64,000 nucleotides of DNA from Chitinophagaceae bacterium (GTDB taxonomy: Bacteria; Bacteroidota; Bacteroidia; Chitinophagales; Chitinophagaceae), in NCBI GenBank assembly GCA_023957755.1, contig JAMLGT010000018.1, positions 1 through 64,000 on the forward strand, in the 5' to 3' direction. Shown piece after piece: positions 1-9,265 of this stretch; position 1 is the first letter of the stretch, and each line of letters begins with the position of its first letter. The translations under genes were made by a program, and so were the position numbers. Under the pieces are notes generated by a model, which made no database searches, was not told the origin of the DNA, and saw only the letters and a program-made list of their open reading frames with translations.

Positions 1-449
1 ACGTAAATCCTTAATCATTACCTCTATTTTTTATCAAAGCTCTTAATCGTATGGCTCTTCATACACACCCTGGTGTAGATTCGTTTAGAAAGTGAATATT
101 AAATATCCACCGTTTCCTCATAAATGCATTATCAGATTATTCATTGCAGTATGATTGCATTTGGTGATAATTGCGCCTTACCTCTGCATGGCTGTTGCCT
201 TCAATAGCCCTTTAGTTTACTAGTCTCCCTCCAGATACTACTATCTGTCATTCTGAAAATTGCTTCATTATTTTCGTAGTTAAGAATAGAACTAACAGGA
301 AGGAAAATTCCAAACAAAAAAATTGCATATCAAAAAAGTTAGAAAAATTATACTACTATTAGCCAAACATGTAAGATAGCTTCTCACAACATTTAAGAAA
401 TTAAATTATTTTTAGCACAAACAGCATCAAACCAAACGACTGTGTATCC
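1..449. other. Intergenic region, window left edge
   Basis: I see no convincing gene here; both strands are full of stops and the composition is AT-rich. Near the right end there is a TATTTTTA (407-414), a 7 of 8 match to the Bacteroidota -7 element TAnnTTTG, 35 nt before the next start codon. It could be the promoter of the membrane-protein gene at 450. No clear -33 TTG lies at the right distance. Confidence 0.4.
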
Positions 450-866
450 ATGAAAAATTCAAACTCCATTAAAATATTGTTGATAATTCAAGTATTAGTG
501 ATTGTGTTTCACTTAGCCATCATTACTAAGATAATACCCTATAATCTTGCCTGGGGTGGCCGAATAGAGAATGACAACCAAATGTTTGCTTTTGAGATCT
601 TTTCAATTTCTCTTAATTTGTTTTTAGCAATGGTATTACTCATGAAAGCCGAATACATAAGGCAGTACTTCAAGCCCCGAATTATCAAGTGGATCCTTTG
701 GTGTTTTATGTTTTTGTTTATTCTAAATACAATCGGAAATCTGTTGTCAAAAAATTATTTTGAAAAATTCCTTTCCATACTAACCTTGACCTCTGCCCTA
801 CTCATTTGGAAAATCATTGTACCCGGAAGCAAAAAAATTATTGAATCCATAAATAATCAGGAATGA
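450..866 (+). CDS. Small four-helix membrane protein, function unknown
   Basis: This 138-residue protein has about four hydrophobic helices: residues 8-28, 48-65, 80-98 and 105-125. It has charged loops and a Lys-rich C-terminus. I do not recognise the family. It has the size and layout of the small uncharacterised inner-membrane proteins common in Bacteroidota. It stands alone, with a 225-bp gap before the next gene on the same strand. The codon use looks coding and the reading frame is open from a well-placed ATG, so it is probably a real gene. No function is proposed. Confidence 0.6.
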   Translation: MKNSNSIKILLIIQVLVIVFHLAIITKIIPYNLAWGGRIENDNQMFAFEIFSISLNLFLAMVLLMKAEYIRQYFKPRIIKWILWCFMFLFILNTIGNLLSKNYFEKFLSILTLTSALLIWKIIVPGSKKIIESINNQE

Positions 867-1091
867 TTTTGCTACCGATTTAGTGTTTACAGAAATCAGG
901 ATTATCATCCTCCCTTATCTTAACCAATCTGATAATAAAATTACTACTACTGCATATAGTTATTCTCCCAATGTATGCTGTAGCTTACACCTGAGCTGGC
1001 TAAATTTATGCTTTAGATGAACCATTCATTTCTTCAAAAAAAAATCAATCAACCCAATGAAATCAACTAATTTCAGGTAACAAAAAATGGA

Positions 1092-1538
1092 ATGACTATG
1101 CCACAAATCAATCCTTATATCAACTTCAACGGGAACGCAGAAGAAGCATTCGAATTTTATAGATCAGTTTTCGGTGGTACATTCAAAAGAGTAATCCGTT
1201 TCAAAGACCTGCCTTCCGCAGGATTTGAAGTCACGGCTGCAGAGGCAGATAAAATAATGCATATCGCCCTGCCTATCGGCCACAATACACTAATGGCTAA
1301 TGATGTCCCTGAATTTATGGGACGGGTAAACGAAAATGAAAACAGAAGCAAGATTGCCGTCAGCGTAGAAAGCCGGGAAGAAGCCGACAGGATATTTAAC
1401 AAGCTATCAGAAGGCGGACAGGTGGAGATGCCTATTGGAGATAGCCTCTGGAATACCTACTTCGCCATGTTCAGAGATAAGTACGGTATTGAATGGGTTG
1501 TAGAGTACGACCCTAACTCCGATAATCCGGAAGGCTGA
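1092..1538 (+). CDS. VOC-superfamily (PhnB-like) protein
   Basis: This 148-residue protein belongs to the glyoxalase/bleomycin-resistance/dioxygenase fold, in the PhnB/3-demethylubiquinone-methyltransferase-like branch. Diagnostic stretches are the opening INPYINFNGNAEEAFEFY, the YRSVFGG turn, the central MHIALPIG strand and the closing FRDKYGIEWVVEYD. These proteins are about 140 residues and form beta-alpha-beta-beta-beta dimers. The substrate is unknown and the usual His/Glu metal ligands are incomplete in this branch. Translation may start at the ATG at 1092 or at the second ATG at 1098; the family resemblance begins at the second. The gene is monocistronic. Confidence 0.8.
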   Translation: MTMPQINPYINFNGNAEEAFEFYRSVFGGTFKRVIRFKDLPSAGFEVTAAEADKIMHIALPIGHNTLMANDVPEFMGRVNENENRSKIAVSVESREEADRIFNKLSEGGQVEMPIGDSLWNTYFAMFRDKYGIEWVVEYDPNSDNPEG

Positions 1539-1731
1539 AAAATAAGCCGGAAGACTGATAATAATCCCGAAGAAGTATTATTTCCGAATTACTAACTATA
1601 TACTATACACGTAACGTGATAAGCGACAGAAAAATACAGCTACATCCTGTGTGACCCTCGCCATCACCGCTATTGGATAAGGATAAACTACCTTAGCGAG
1701 ATAAAAGATTATCCTGATAATTCAATAGGTT

Positions 1732-2376
1732 GTGAATTTACTACGCCGACACTGGTACGATTTAGGAGGAGCTTTAGCAATCATCACCTTGCTATTAGTG
1801 TATAGTTTCCGTGCAAGCCTTTCAGATTATCAACTGCTGATGTGGTTAAATCTGGTTACATTATTTCTACATCAAATAGAAGAATACAGGTTGCCCGGCA
1901 CCTTTCCCGGGATGATCAACAGCGCTATGTTTCACAGCGATACGCCCGACCGCTATCCACTTAACACACAGACCTCCTTCATCGTCAATGTAAGCATCGG
2001 ATGGACACTCTATCTGCTTGCTGCGCTTGCAGGTAGCAGCATGGTGTGGTTAGGAATGGCTTCTATTATGGTATCGCTCGGGAACATTATTGCACATACC
2101 TTCCTCTTTAATATTAAAGGAAAGACAATCTATAATGCAGGGTTAGCCACTTGCTGGCTGCTCTTTGTGCCCTGTGTATTTTTCTTCTTTAAGATCATCA
2201 TCCGGGAAGGCCTTGCAGGTACCACAGATTATATCATAGGAATCCCGTCAGGCATCCTTATCAATATTTTCGGTGTGCTCAAACCCATTCAATGGCTGGC
2301 AGACAGGAACACCACTTTTGCTTTCCGCAACAGTCAGTTATTAGCGGAAGACCGTAAAGAGTCCCCCGGGGCATAA
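1732..2376 (+). CDS. HXXEE domain membrane protein
   Basis: This 214-residue protein has about six membrane segments and carries the HQIEEY sequence early (about residue 46), which is the motif naming the HXXEE domain. A second conserved histidine (AHTFLFN, about residue 125) fits the same family. The biochemical role of HXXEE proteins is not established; the buried His and Glu suggest metal binding or a membrane enzyme. Translation appears to start with GTG at 1732, since no ATG is available upstream in frame. The gene is isolated, 193 bp from the VOC gene and 187 bp from the DUF2975 gene. Confidence 0.7.
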   Translation: MNLLRRHWYDLGGALAIITLLLVYSFRASLSDYQLLMWLNLVTLFLHQIEEYRLPGTFPGMINSAMFHSDTPDRYPLNTQTSFIVNVSIGWTLYLLAALAGSSMVWLGMASIMVSLGNIIAHTFLFNIKGKTIYNAGLATCWLLFVPCVFFFFKIIIREGLAGTTDYIIGIPSGILINIFGVLKPIQWLADRNTTFAFRNSQLLAEDRKESPGA

Positions 2377-2493
2377 CAAAATCCTGCAATCCAGTTATGT
2401 ATCGCTTGTACCCGACTAGCCTGAATTAGGATCCGTTGCCATCAACCCGGTATTCAGCGGATAACTATTCTCCGAGAATATTTTTTTTTGATT

Positions 2494-2538
2494 ATAAACA
2501 TTTATTTATTGTTTATCAATAAATATTTATTACTTTTA
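2494..2538 (+). promoter_or_regulatory. Promoter with embedded palindromic operator for the DUF2975-XRE operon
   Basis: TTG (2509-2511), 19 bp, then TACTTTTA (2531-2538) matches the Bacteroidota -33/-7 promoter pattern except for the last base. A perfect 14-bp palindrome, AATAAATATTTATT (2518-2531), lies between the two boxes. An inverted repeat ATAAACA / TGTTTAT with a 9-nt spacer (2494-2516) covers the -33 box. Predicted transcription start is near 2545, leaving a short leader before the ATG at 2564. The placement suggests repression by steric occlusion, plausibly by the XRE protein of the same operon; that last step is inference. Confidence 0.5.
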
Positions 2539-2563
2539 CTCTGTCATTTAAAAACATATTACG

Positions 2564-3100
2564 ATGTCAAAAACAAACAATTTCGTATTCTGGGCATTAT
2601 ACGTTGTAGCCTGGCTCCTATTCGTGGGTCTCAGTATTGAAGCGGGAGGCCTTTTAGTAAACTTTTTTTTCAGCATCTTCAAACCGGAATTCGTGTCAAG
2701 GCTATATCAGAAACTCGACTTAACTCAAATGTACAAGAGTAGCCAATGGGTATTCTTTGGGATGTACGGGTTCATTCTGTGCATTGCTATACTGAAGGCT
2801 TATCTGTTTTATATCGTAATCAGGTTAATGCACAAAATGGATTTGACCAGCCCCTTCAGCACTTTCGTGGCAGCACAGATTATGCGTATCAGCTATTTCA
2901 CGCTGTCAATCGGCTTGTTGAGCTTCATTGCGAGACAAACTGCTAAGAACCTCACGCATTACGGCTTTGCCACTGAATCGCTCAGTCAGTTCTGGGCCGA
3001 CAGCCTGGCGTTTATTCTGATGGGTGCAGTAGTCTATATTATTGCAGTCATTTTCAGAAAAGGAGTCGATATTCAAAACGATAGTGAATTAACCATTTGA
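2564..3100 (+). CDS. DUF2975 membrane protein
   Basis: This 178-residue inner-membrane protein has four predicted helices (about residues 10-35, 60-88, 107-130 and 145-165). It matches the DUF2975 family in size, topology and the FSTFVAAQIMRISYFTL-type central segment. DUF2975 proteins are of unknown biochemical function and are almost always encoded next to a very small XRE-type regulator, as here: the downstream gene starts 3 nt after this stop codon. The pair is likely a membrane sensor or effector with its own repressor, by analogy with the YoaS/YozG arrangement. Confidence 0.8.
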   Translation: MSKTNNFVFWALYVVAWLLFVGLSIEAGGLLVNFFFSIFKPEFVSRLYQKLDLTQMYKSSQWVFFGMYGFILCIAILKAYLFYIVIRLMHKMDLTSPFSTFVAAQIMRISYFTLSIGLLSFIARQTAKNLTHYGFATESLSQFWADSLAFILMGAVVYIIAVIFRKGVDIQNDSELTI

Positions 3101-3103
3101 GCC

Positions 3104-3319
3104 ATGCCAATAATTGTAAACTTAGACGTGGAGATGGCCAAACGCAAGATGTCGCTCAACGAACTCTCAGAAAAGGTAGGCCTTACTTTATCCAACCTCT
3201 CCATCTTAAAAACAGGGAAAGCGAGGGCTATCAGATTCAGCACCCTGGAAGCCATCTGCAGTGTATTGAAATGCCAGCCCGGCGATATTCTTGAGTATGT
3301 GGATGAGGATGGAAAGTAG
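3104..3319 (+). CDS. Small XRE-family transcriptional regulator (YozG-like)
   Basis: This 71-residue protein is essentially one Cro/C1-type helix-turn-helix domain. The first helix follows NLDVEMAKRKMSLNELSEKVG. The recognition helix is around LTLSNLSILKTGKARAIRFS, and the family tail is CSVLKCQPGDILEYV. It is translationally coupled to the DUF2975 gene, with 3 nt between stop and start. Such regulators usually repress their own operon, and the palindromes inside the promoter at 2494-2538 are natural candidates for its operator. Two overlapping starts exist (3097 and 3104 in different frames); only the 3104 frame encodes the HTH. Confidence 0.85.
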   Translation: MPIIVNLDVEMAKRKMSLNELSEKVGLTLSNLSILKTGKARAIRFSTLEAICSVLKCQPGDILEYVDEDGK

Positions 3320-3494
3320 TGTTTAATTCACACTCGCGCCATCCACTCAGAAGATTTTTAGGAAAAAAGAGATTTCATATACAGGGGAATTTGTGGGAAG
3401 CACAAGTGGCATTAGGTAACAGAAAGAATTTAAAACAAGTGTAATAAGTTCTAAACAAAAAACCTAAAGTGCCGGCCACCTTTCGCCTCTTTTA

Positions 3495-3553
3495 ACCGTT
3501 GGCTTTAGCCAACCGGAAGGAAAGACAACACCCCCGTTCGGCTTTAGCCGCAT
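3495..3553. repeat. Palindromic repeat family A, copy 1
   Basis: This is a 59-bp direct-repeat unit containing two small hairpins, GTTGGCT-TT-AGCCAAC and CGGCT-TT-AGCCG, separated by a linker. An identical unit lies at 3761-3819. The copies sit in the gap between the convergent XRE and ppc genes. Related hairpins of the GGCTTTAGCC/GGCTAAAGCC type also occur between them. Confidence 0.85.
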
Positions 3554-3601
3554 TTCACTAAGAATAATGTGGCTAAAGCCGTAAGAATTAAATTCTTATT
3601 C

Positions 3602-3619
3602 CGTTGGCTGAAGCCAACG
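3602..3619. repeat. Hairpin related to repeat family A
   Basis: CGTTGGCT-GA-AGCCAACG is a perfect 8-bp stem with a 2-nt loop, lying between the two long repeat copies. It has the same core as family A but a GA loop. Just upstream, GTGGCTAAAGCCG (around 3570-3582) is a further degenerate half-copy. The whole 3320-3848 gap thus holds about 330 bp of repeat-derived DNA and no supported gene; it may also terminate the convergent transcripts. Confidence 0.7.
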
Positions 3620-3760
3620 TTAATAACAAATAGTTGAAGTACTTTAAACACAGAATTACTTCAGCCAAAACGAGTAGTTGTGGTGGAAAGAGGCGATATG
3701 CAATTTGAAAATTCTGACTTAGGAAAGGGCAATCCGCACCAAACCTCTCAGAACCTTTTT

Positions 3761-3819
3761 ACCGTTGGCTTTAGCCAACCGGAAGGAAAGACAACACCCC
3801 CGTTCGGCTTTAGCCGCAT
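3761..3819. repeat. Palindromic repeat family A, copy 2
   Basis: This is an exact second copy of the 59-bp unit at 3495-3553, in the same orientation, ending 29 bp before the ppc stop codon. Identity over the whole unit, including the non-palindromic linker, implies recent duplication or conversion rather than independent terminators. Confidence 0.85.
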
Positions 3820-3848
3820 AAATAAGTACAATTAATTCCCTCATCCGC

Positions 3849-6422
3849 CTACGCAGAATTCCTTGCTGCATTGATAATCCCAAACGAACAGCGGGTTACT
3901 AATTTACCATACACACCTTCGCTCACGTCGCTAAGAGTGGAACTCTCAATCTCACGGATACGCGCCATTGCATACTGCTGAATAGTGAGTAGCGGGAGAA
4001 TTATTTTTTCGCGCATGGTAACCGACATGCGCTCCACTTCATAAGCCTCCATCAGATGCTGGTGCCCTGTCAATTTCAGAATGTATTGAACAGTAAGCTC
4101 ATATTCGTCAGCAATCATCTGCCAGAATGCACCAAACCTTTCACTGTCTCTTAAGTGTGCAGTCAGTGTGAGAAAACACTTCTGCAACGCCATTTCACAA
4201 TTATCTATCAGGGCACGAAAAAAGAGAGAACTTTTATACAAATCTTGTAAACGGCCTAACTGCCCGGCAGCCTCTGCCTTTTGCAAAGCCGTACCCACAC
4301 CATAAAAACCAGTCACATTCTGTTTGAGCTGACTCCAGGAAGCTACAAATGGAATCGCCCGCAGATCATCCATCGTCATCTTGCCACTTCCTCTCTTTGT
4401 AGGACGGCTGCCGATGTTTGTATCGCTATAAAACCGCAATGGGCTTATCTCTAACAGATAATCCATAAATCTCGGATGCGCTTTCAACCGGCTGTATGCG
4501 ATAAAACTATTATCTGCAATTTCCTGAAGCAACTGCTCATCGTCTGCACTCAGGGTGGATTCCTTTTCAGTAAACAATTCATTTGCAATACCGGCATGCA
4601 CTAACTGCTCCAGATTGTATTGGGCTGACTCTACCGTACCAAAATTGGAACTTATAGTCTGGCCCTGCACAGTAAGTTGTATTTCGCGGCAGGCGATATT
4701 CTTCCCCTGGCCTGCATAGAATCTATGCGTCTTGCCTCCGCCTCTGGCTGGAGGGCCTCCCCTACCATCAAAGAAGATCACCGAAATACCAAACTGCTTC
4801 GAAACAGCAGACAAGGTTTCCTTGGCCTTGTAAATACTCCAATTGCCCATAAGATAGCCCCCATCCTTGCTGCCATCCGAAAAGCCAAGCATCACCACCT
4901 GTGTATTGCCACGCTGTTCCAGGTGCTTGCGATAGGTGCCATTGCGATATAACGCTTCCATTATGGCGCCTGCCTGCTTAAGATCTTCAATTGTTTCAAT
5001 TAGTGGCACTATATCCACCGCAAGTGTCTCCCTTTGCCATCCACTCATCAGAAATAACGCATATACCTGCATGATATCAAGTGGGGAAGTGGCATGACTG
5101 ATAATATATCTGTTACACCCTACCTCTCCATTCATCATCTGCACATTCTTCATCATGCGCATACTGGCCATTGTATCGTCAAGAGTAGCTTCTCCGAATG
5201 AGATTCCATTCACTTCCTTCGCATTTGCTGTCAGCCAGCTAATCTTCTCTTCTTCCCCCATCTCCCCGTATCCTGAAGGCACAAGCGACAACCGTTCCAG
5301 CTCCGTAAATAATTTTTTATGAATACTGCTATCCTGTCTTATATCCAGCACAGCGAAGTATAATCCGAAAATATGAATCTTAAATATCAGATTATCCACC
5401 AGATGCAGGAATAATCCATCATGCCGCTCTACCACAATCTTACGCACCTGATACATCGTATCCAGAAGTTCTTCCTTGCTAATGGAAGTCTGCCTGTCGG
5501 GAATGAAAACATTCTCATAGAGTTTACTTTCAAGTGCCACGAGCAACTCCTCAACCCCCTTGAAGGTAAGCCGCCGCCTGAGTCTGCGCAACTGTAAATA
5601 ATAACACTTAAGGATACCTCCACGCAGTGCCAGCGCCACTTTCCATGTGGCATCCGAATTTACAAACGGGTTCCCGTCGCGGTCGCCCCCCGGCCAGAAC
5701 CCCATCCTGACTACCGGATTATAGACATTCACAATATCCGGGAACGATCGTTTGAGTGATACCATAATATTGGCGCACGCATCATAAAAAACATTTTCTA
5801 AAAACCATACCAGCCGCACTGCTTCATCATACGGCGAAGGCTTTTCCTGTTTGAAAAAAGGGGTTTTCCCCAATTGTTGCAGATAAGTATTTACCAGCAC
5901 GGTATCATTATGTTGCAAGGCCTTAGAGAGGTCGCGGATAATTCCCAATACCTCTTCAGGATAAAATTGTGTAGGATGTGCCGTAAGTACAGGCTGCACC
6001 GCGAAGGACTTCAGTTTCTCACCAAGTGCGTGTTCCGATTTATTCTGAGCTACCTGCATTTCTAATTGCTTCAATGTACCCTTACCTGCCATATCATTGA
6101 CTTTGCTAAAAGCTGCGTCTTCCAGCGCATCAAAAAGCACTACCTGCCGCTCGGTGTATTGCACAAATCGAAATAGTAAATCATTCTGAAGTTGTATTGA
6201 ATCAAAGCCTTCTCTCTGCTTAAAAAATTCCTCAATAATCCGGACCGGGCTCGATCCTTTCGCAAACTCTTCCTCACAATAGTTCTGAAACAGAGATAAG
6301 AGTATTCCTGTCTTTTCTATCTTCTGAAAAGGCAGCGACATAAACAGACTGTTATACAACTGAAATTTTAGTGCTACAAAATTTCTGAACCGGTCCACAT
6401 AAAAGTTATCCGAGGTACTCAT
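3849..6422 (-). CDS. ppc: Phosphoenolpyruvate carboxylase
   Basis: The enzyme carboxylates phosphoenolpyruvate with bicarbonate to oxaloacetate, an anaplerotic reaction feeding the TCA cycle in the cytoplasm. At 857 residues it is close to the usual 880-900. Visible signatures are the catalytic-His region VLTAHPT (about residue 150), the GGDRDGNPFVN loop (about residue 245), GFSDGSKDGGYL (about 512) and the glycine-rich FFDGRGGPPARGGG loop (about 552). The conserved QGQTISSNFG follows. The extreme C-terminus ends in ...NAARNSA rather than the classic QNTG. The gene lies 105 bp downstream of lon on the same strand, with a hairpin (6436-6459) just before the start. Confidence 0.97.
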   Translation of the reverse strand: MSTSDNFYVDRFRNFVALKFQLYNSLFMSLPFQKIEKTGILLSLFQNYCEEEFAKGSSPVRIIEEFFKQREGFDSIQLQNDLLFRFVQYTERQVVLFDALEDAAFSKVNDMAGKGTLKQLEMQVAQNKSEHALGEKLKSFAVQPVLTAHPTQFYPEEVLGIIRDLSKALQHNDTVLVNTYLQQLGKTPFFKQEKPSPYDEAVRLVWFLENVFYDACANIMVSLKRSFPDIVNVYNPVVRMGFWPGGDRDGNPFVNSDATWKVALALRGGILKCYYLQLRRLRRRLTFKGVEELLVALESKLYENVFIPDRQTSISKEELLDTMYQVRKIVVERHDGLFLHLVDNLIFKIHIFGLYFAVLDIRQDSSIHKKLFTELERLSLVPSGYGEMGEEEKISWLTANAKEVNGISFGEATLDDTMASMRMMKNVQMMNGEVGCNRYIISHATSPLDIMQVYALFLMSGWQRETLAVDIVPLIETIEDLKQAGAIMEALYRNGTYRKHLEQRGNTQVVMLGFSDGSKDGGYLMGNWSIYKAKETLSAVSKQFGISVIFFDGRGGPPARGGGKTHRFYAGQGKNIACREIQLTVQGQTISSNFGTVESAQYNLEQLVHAGIANELFTEKESTLSADDEQLLQEIADNSFIAYSRLKAHPRFMDYLLEISPLRFYSDTNIGSRPTKRGSGKMTMDDLRAIPFVASWSQLKQNVTGFYGVGTALQKAEAAGQLGRLQDLYKSSLFFRALIDNCEMALQKCFLTLTAHLRDSERFGAFWQMIADEYELTVQYILKLTGHQHLMEAYEVERMSVTMREKIILPLLTIQQYAMARIREIESSTLSDVSEGVYGKLVTRCSFGIINAARNSA

Positions 6423-6435
6423 GTATCTGAAATTA

Positions 6436-6459
6436 AATACCCTCCATTGAGAGGGTATT
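6436..6459 (-). terminator. Hairpin between lon and ppc
   Basis: A 9-bp perfect stem (AATACCCTC / GAGGGTATT) with a 6-nt loop lies 69 bp after the lon stop and 13 nt before the ppc start codon. On the minus strand it is followed by an AT-rich TAATTT tract, so it may be a weak terminator for lon. Because it sits in the position of the ppc ribosome-binding region, it could also be a translational control element. The sequence does not decide between the two. Confidence 0.45.
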
Positions 6460-6527
6460 CAAAATTAATGATTATCGTCAGACGTGCCTCACGAAGCCCA
6501 CAGGCCATACGACTGTTATGTGGCGCC

Positions 6528-8933
6528 TTAATCAACCAATGCCTGATCCAGCACCTGGTTCATAGTTTTTACATAGTGAAACTCGAGTCCCTTGATAAAT
6601 TCAGAATCGATCTCTTTTACATCTTTTTCGTTCTGTACCGACATCAGTATTTCGCGCATACCTGCCCGTTTTGCAGCCAGCACCTTTTCTTTGATTCCAC
6701 CTACCGGGAGCACCTGTCCACGAAGTGTAATCTCACCGGTCATGGCCAGATAGGGCTTCACTTTGCGTCCGGTAAAGGCTGAAGCCAATGCTGTCATCAT
6801 AGTAATGCCTGCACTGGGGCCATCCTTTGGCGTAGCGCCCTCAGGTACATGAATGTGTATATTTTTATTAGTAAATACTGAAGGATCAATTTTGTATTTC
6901 TTAGCATTCGACTGGAGATAGCTGAGTGCCGTAGTAGCGCTTTCTTTCATCACATTTCCCAGATTGCCTGTGAGTCGCAATTCCCCTTTCCCATTGTCCG
7001 AAGCGGTTGCTTCAATAAAGAGAATATCGCCTCCGACATACGTGTACGCCAGGCCGACAGCTACTCCGGGCATGTGAGCCATCTTGTAGGTCTCATTGCT
7101 ATATCTTGGGTTACCCAGATATTTTTCCACATCTGCTACCGACAGTGAAGTCTTCAGTCTGCCTTTGTCTATAAACTCCTTCGCCAGCTTTCGCATGACA
7201 GATGCCAACATACGATTCAATTCCCGTACACCACTCTCGCGCGTATAGTCCTGGATAATCTTCTCAATCACTTTATCCCCTATCTTGAACGACTGTTTCT
7301 CCAGTCCATGCGCTGCTTTCTGCTTGGGTATCAGATGGCGTTTGGCTATCTGTATTTTTTCTTCTGTAGCGTAACCGTTCAGGCTGATAATCTCCAGACG
7401 ATCACGCAAGGCCGGTTGTATTTCCTGGAGAGAGTTGGCCGTAGTGATAAACAGTACTTTGCTCAGATCATATTCTACCTCCAGATAATTATCATAGAAT
7501 GAGTTATTCTGCTCAGGATCCAATACTTCAAGCAATGCAGAAGAAGGATCTCCTCTAAAATCTGACCCCACCTTATCTATCTCATCAAGAATAATGACGG
7601 GATTTGAGGAACCCGCCTTGCGAATAGACTGAATAATCCTGCCGGGCATAGCCCCAATATAGGTTTTCCTGTGTCCGCGAATCTCACTTTCATCATGCAA
7701 TCCACCCAGGCTTACCCGCACATATTTCCTTCCGATTGCATTTGCAATACTCTTCCCCAGCGATGTTTTACCAATTCCCGGAGGGCCCACAAAACACAGG
7801 ATAGGGCTTTTCATATCCCCCTTCAACTTCAGCACTGCCAGGTATTCCAACAAACGCTCTTTAATCTTATCCATGCCGTAATGGTCATGATCCAATATTT
7901 GCTTTGCTTTCTTCAGATCATACTCATCTTTTGTCACATCGTCCCAGGGCAGGTCGAGCATCAGGTCGAGGTGATTATATATCAGCGAATAGTCAGGTGT
8001 GGATGGATGCATCCTTTCCAGCTTTTCAATGCCTTTTTCAAAAGAGTCTTTAGCAGTTTTAGGCCACTTTTTAGCCTCTGCACGTTTTTGGAGTTCCTTT
8101 ACCTCTTCCAGATTCTCGCCTCCCAATTCTTCGCGGATAGCTTTGAGTTGTTGTTGCAGAAAATAGTCTTTCTGTTGCTTGTCCAGTTCGGCTCTGGTCT
8201 TGGTGGTCACCTTATTTTTTAGCTCTGCATACTGTAATTCAGTTTGGAGCAGATTGAGCAATAATTCGGCCCGCTGTCTTGGATCGTCGATTTCCAATAA
8301 CTTTTGCTTCTCAGTGATAGAGCTATTGAAATTGCTACTTATGAAGTGAATCAGAAAAGAAGGGTTCTCAATATTCTTGAGAATAATATTTGCCTCGGAT
8401 GGCACATTGGGAGATAAGCGGATAATCTCATCTGCCAGGTCTTTAATTGAAGCCACCATGGCTTCAAAAGATTCATCATTCTGATATTCATCGTCGGGGA
8501 GTACTTTCACCTTTGCCCTGAAATAGGGGTCTTCACTCACGATTGCTCCCATCTCAAATCGTGTTTTCCCCTGCATGATCACTGTCAGCCCGCCATCAGG
8601 CATCCTGATGGTTTTAATAATTCTCGCTACTGAGCCCACTTTTGCCAGATCATCAGCCTTGGGCTCCTCCACATTGCTATCTTTCTGAGCCACCACCCCT
8701 ATCAGTTTATGCTCTTTGTATGCATCATTCACTGCTTTGATGCTTTTTTCCCTCCCGGCAGTAATGGGGATTACCACCCCGGGAAACAACACTGTATTCC
8801 GTAATGGCAAAATGGGTAATTCATCGGGCACTTCTTCGTTCCCATTCCCCTCCTCTACACCTTCATTCAGCGGAATAATCGGCATAAATTCCATCTCGTC
8901 CTCAGCCGCCATCTTAAAAAAATTATTATTCAT
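6528..8933 (-). CDS. lon: ATP-dependent Lon protease
   Basis: Lon is a homohexameric cytoplasmic AAA+ serine protease that degrades misfolded and regulatory proteins. The 801 residues show the full order: N-terminal substrate domain (about 35-230), coiled-coil linker, AAA+ module with Walker [10 protein letters not shown] (about residue 388) and Walker [10 protein letters not shown], then the protease domain. The catalytic Ser is in PKDGPSAG (about 705) and the catalytic Lys in [14 protein letters not shown] (about 747). Length matches LonA. The ATG at 8933 precedes a short acidic leader typical of Bacteroidota Lon. No CIRCE-like or other heat-shock operator is evident upstream. Confidence 0.98.
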   Translation of the reverse strand: MNNNFFKMAAEDEMEFMPIIPLNEGVEEGNGNEEVPDELPILPLRNTVLFPGVVIPITAGREKSIKAVNDAYKEHKLIGVVAQKDSNVEEPKADDLAKVGSVARIIKTIRMPDGGLTVIMQGKTRFEMGAIVSEDPYFRAKVKVLPDDEYQNDESFEAMVASIKDLADEIIRLSPNVPSEANIILKNIENPSFLIHFISSNFNSSITEKQKLLEIDDPRQRAELLLNLLQTELQYAELKNKVTTKTRAELDKQQKDYFLQQQLKAIREELGGENLEEVKELQKRAEAKKWPKTAKDSFEKGIEKLERMHPSTPDYSLIYNHLDLMLDLPWDDVTKDEYDLKKAKQILDHDHYGMDKIKERLLEYLAVLKLKGDMKSPILCFVGPPGIGKTSLGKSIANAIGRKYVRVSLGGLHDESEIRGHRKTYIGAMPGRIIQSIRKAGSSNPVIILDEIDKVGSDFRGDPSSALLEVLDPEQNNSFYDNYLEVEYDLSKVLFITTANSLQEIQPALRDRLEIISLNGYATEEKIQIAKRHLIPKQKAAHGLEKQSFKIGDKVIEKIIQDYTRESGVRELNRMLASVMRKLAKEFIDKGRLKTSLSVADVEKYLGNPRYSNETYKMAHMPGVAVGLAYTYVGGDILFIEATASDNGKGELRLTGNLGNVMKESATTALSYLQSNAKKYKIDPSVFTNKNIHIHVPEGATPKDGPSAGITMMTALASAFTGRKVKPYLAMTGEITLRGQVLPVGGIKEKVLAAKRAGMREILMSVQNEKDVKEIDSEFIKGLEFHYVKTMNQVLDQALVD

Positions 8934-9265
8934 CAGGATATATAATTCTTCACTCTATTTTTCGTTATTAAAAAACGACAATTAGTCTGTCGCAGTATGT
9001 TTTCAATTTTGATGCCACACGACATTTTGTAACTTATTTGGCAGAAAAGAGATTTCTACTGCTAGGTTGGCAGAAAATTATCAAAACGGGCTGCTTTTTT
9101 AGACACATACATGGTAATATTATTTAAATTGTCTGAAAATGGATCCTATCGGGGGTAAAGGAACAATCATAGAAGGTAAAAATGCAACTATCTTATAATC
9201 AGTCATATATAACTAACTAAAGGAGACCCTGACAGGGTAATCACAAGAGGTTGCTCCCATCAGGA
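8934..9265. other. Divergent regulatory region between lon and the histidine kinase gene
   Basis: This gap of about 330 bp holds the promoters of two divergent genes. No perfect TAnnTTTG element is present near either start. Small inverted repeats are visible: CGACA / TGTCG (8976-8992, spacer 7) on the lon side and ACCCTG-A-CAGGGT (9226-9238) 27 nt before the kinase ATG. The latter could be an operator but is short. I see no gene. Confidence 0.4.

Noticed and set aside
9251-9265. TTG start for the histidine kinase
   Set aside because: It adds only five residues, has no better ribosome-binding context, and an ATG is available at 9266.
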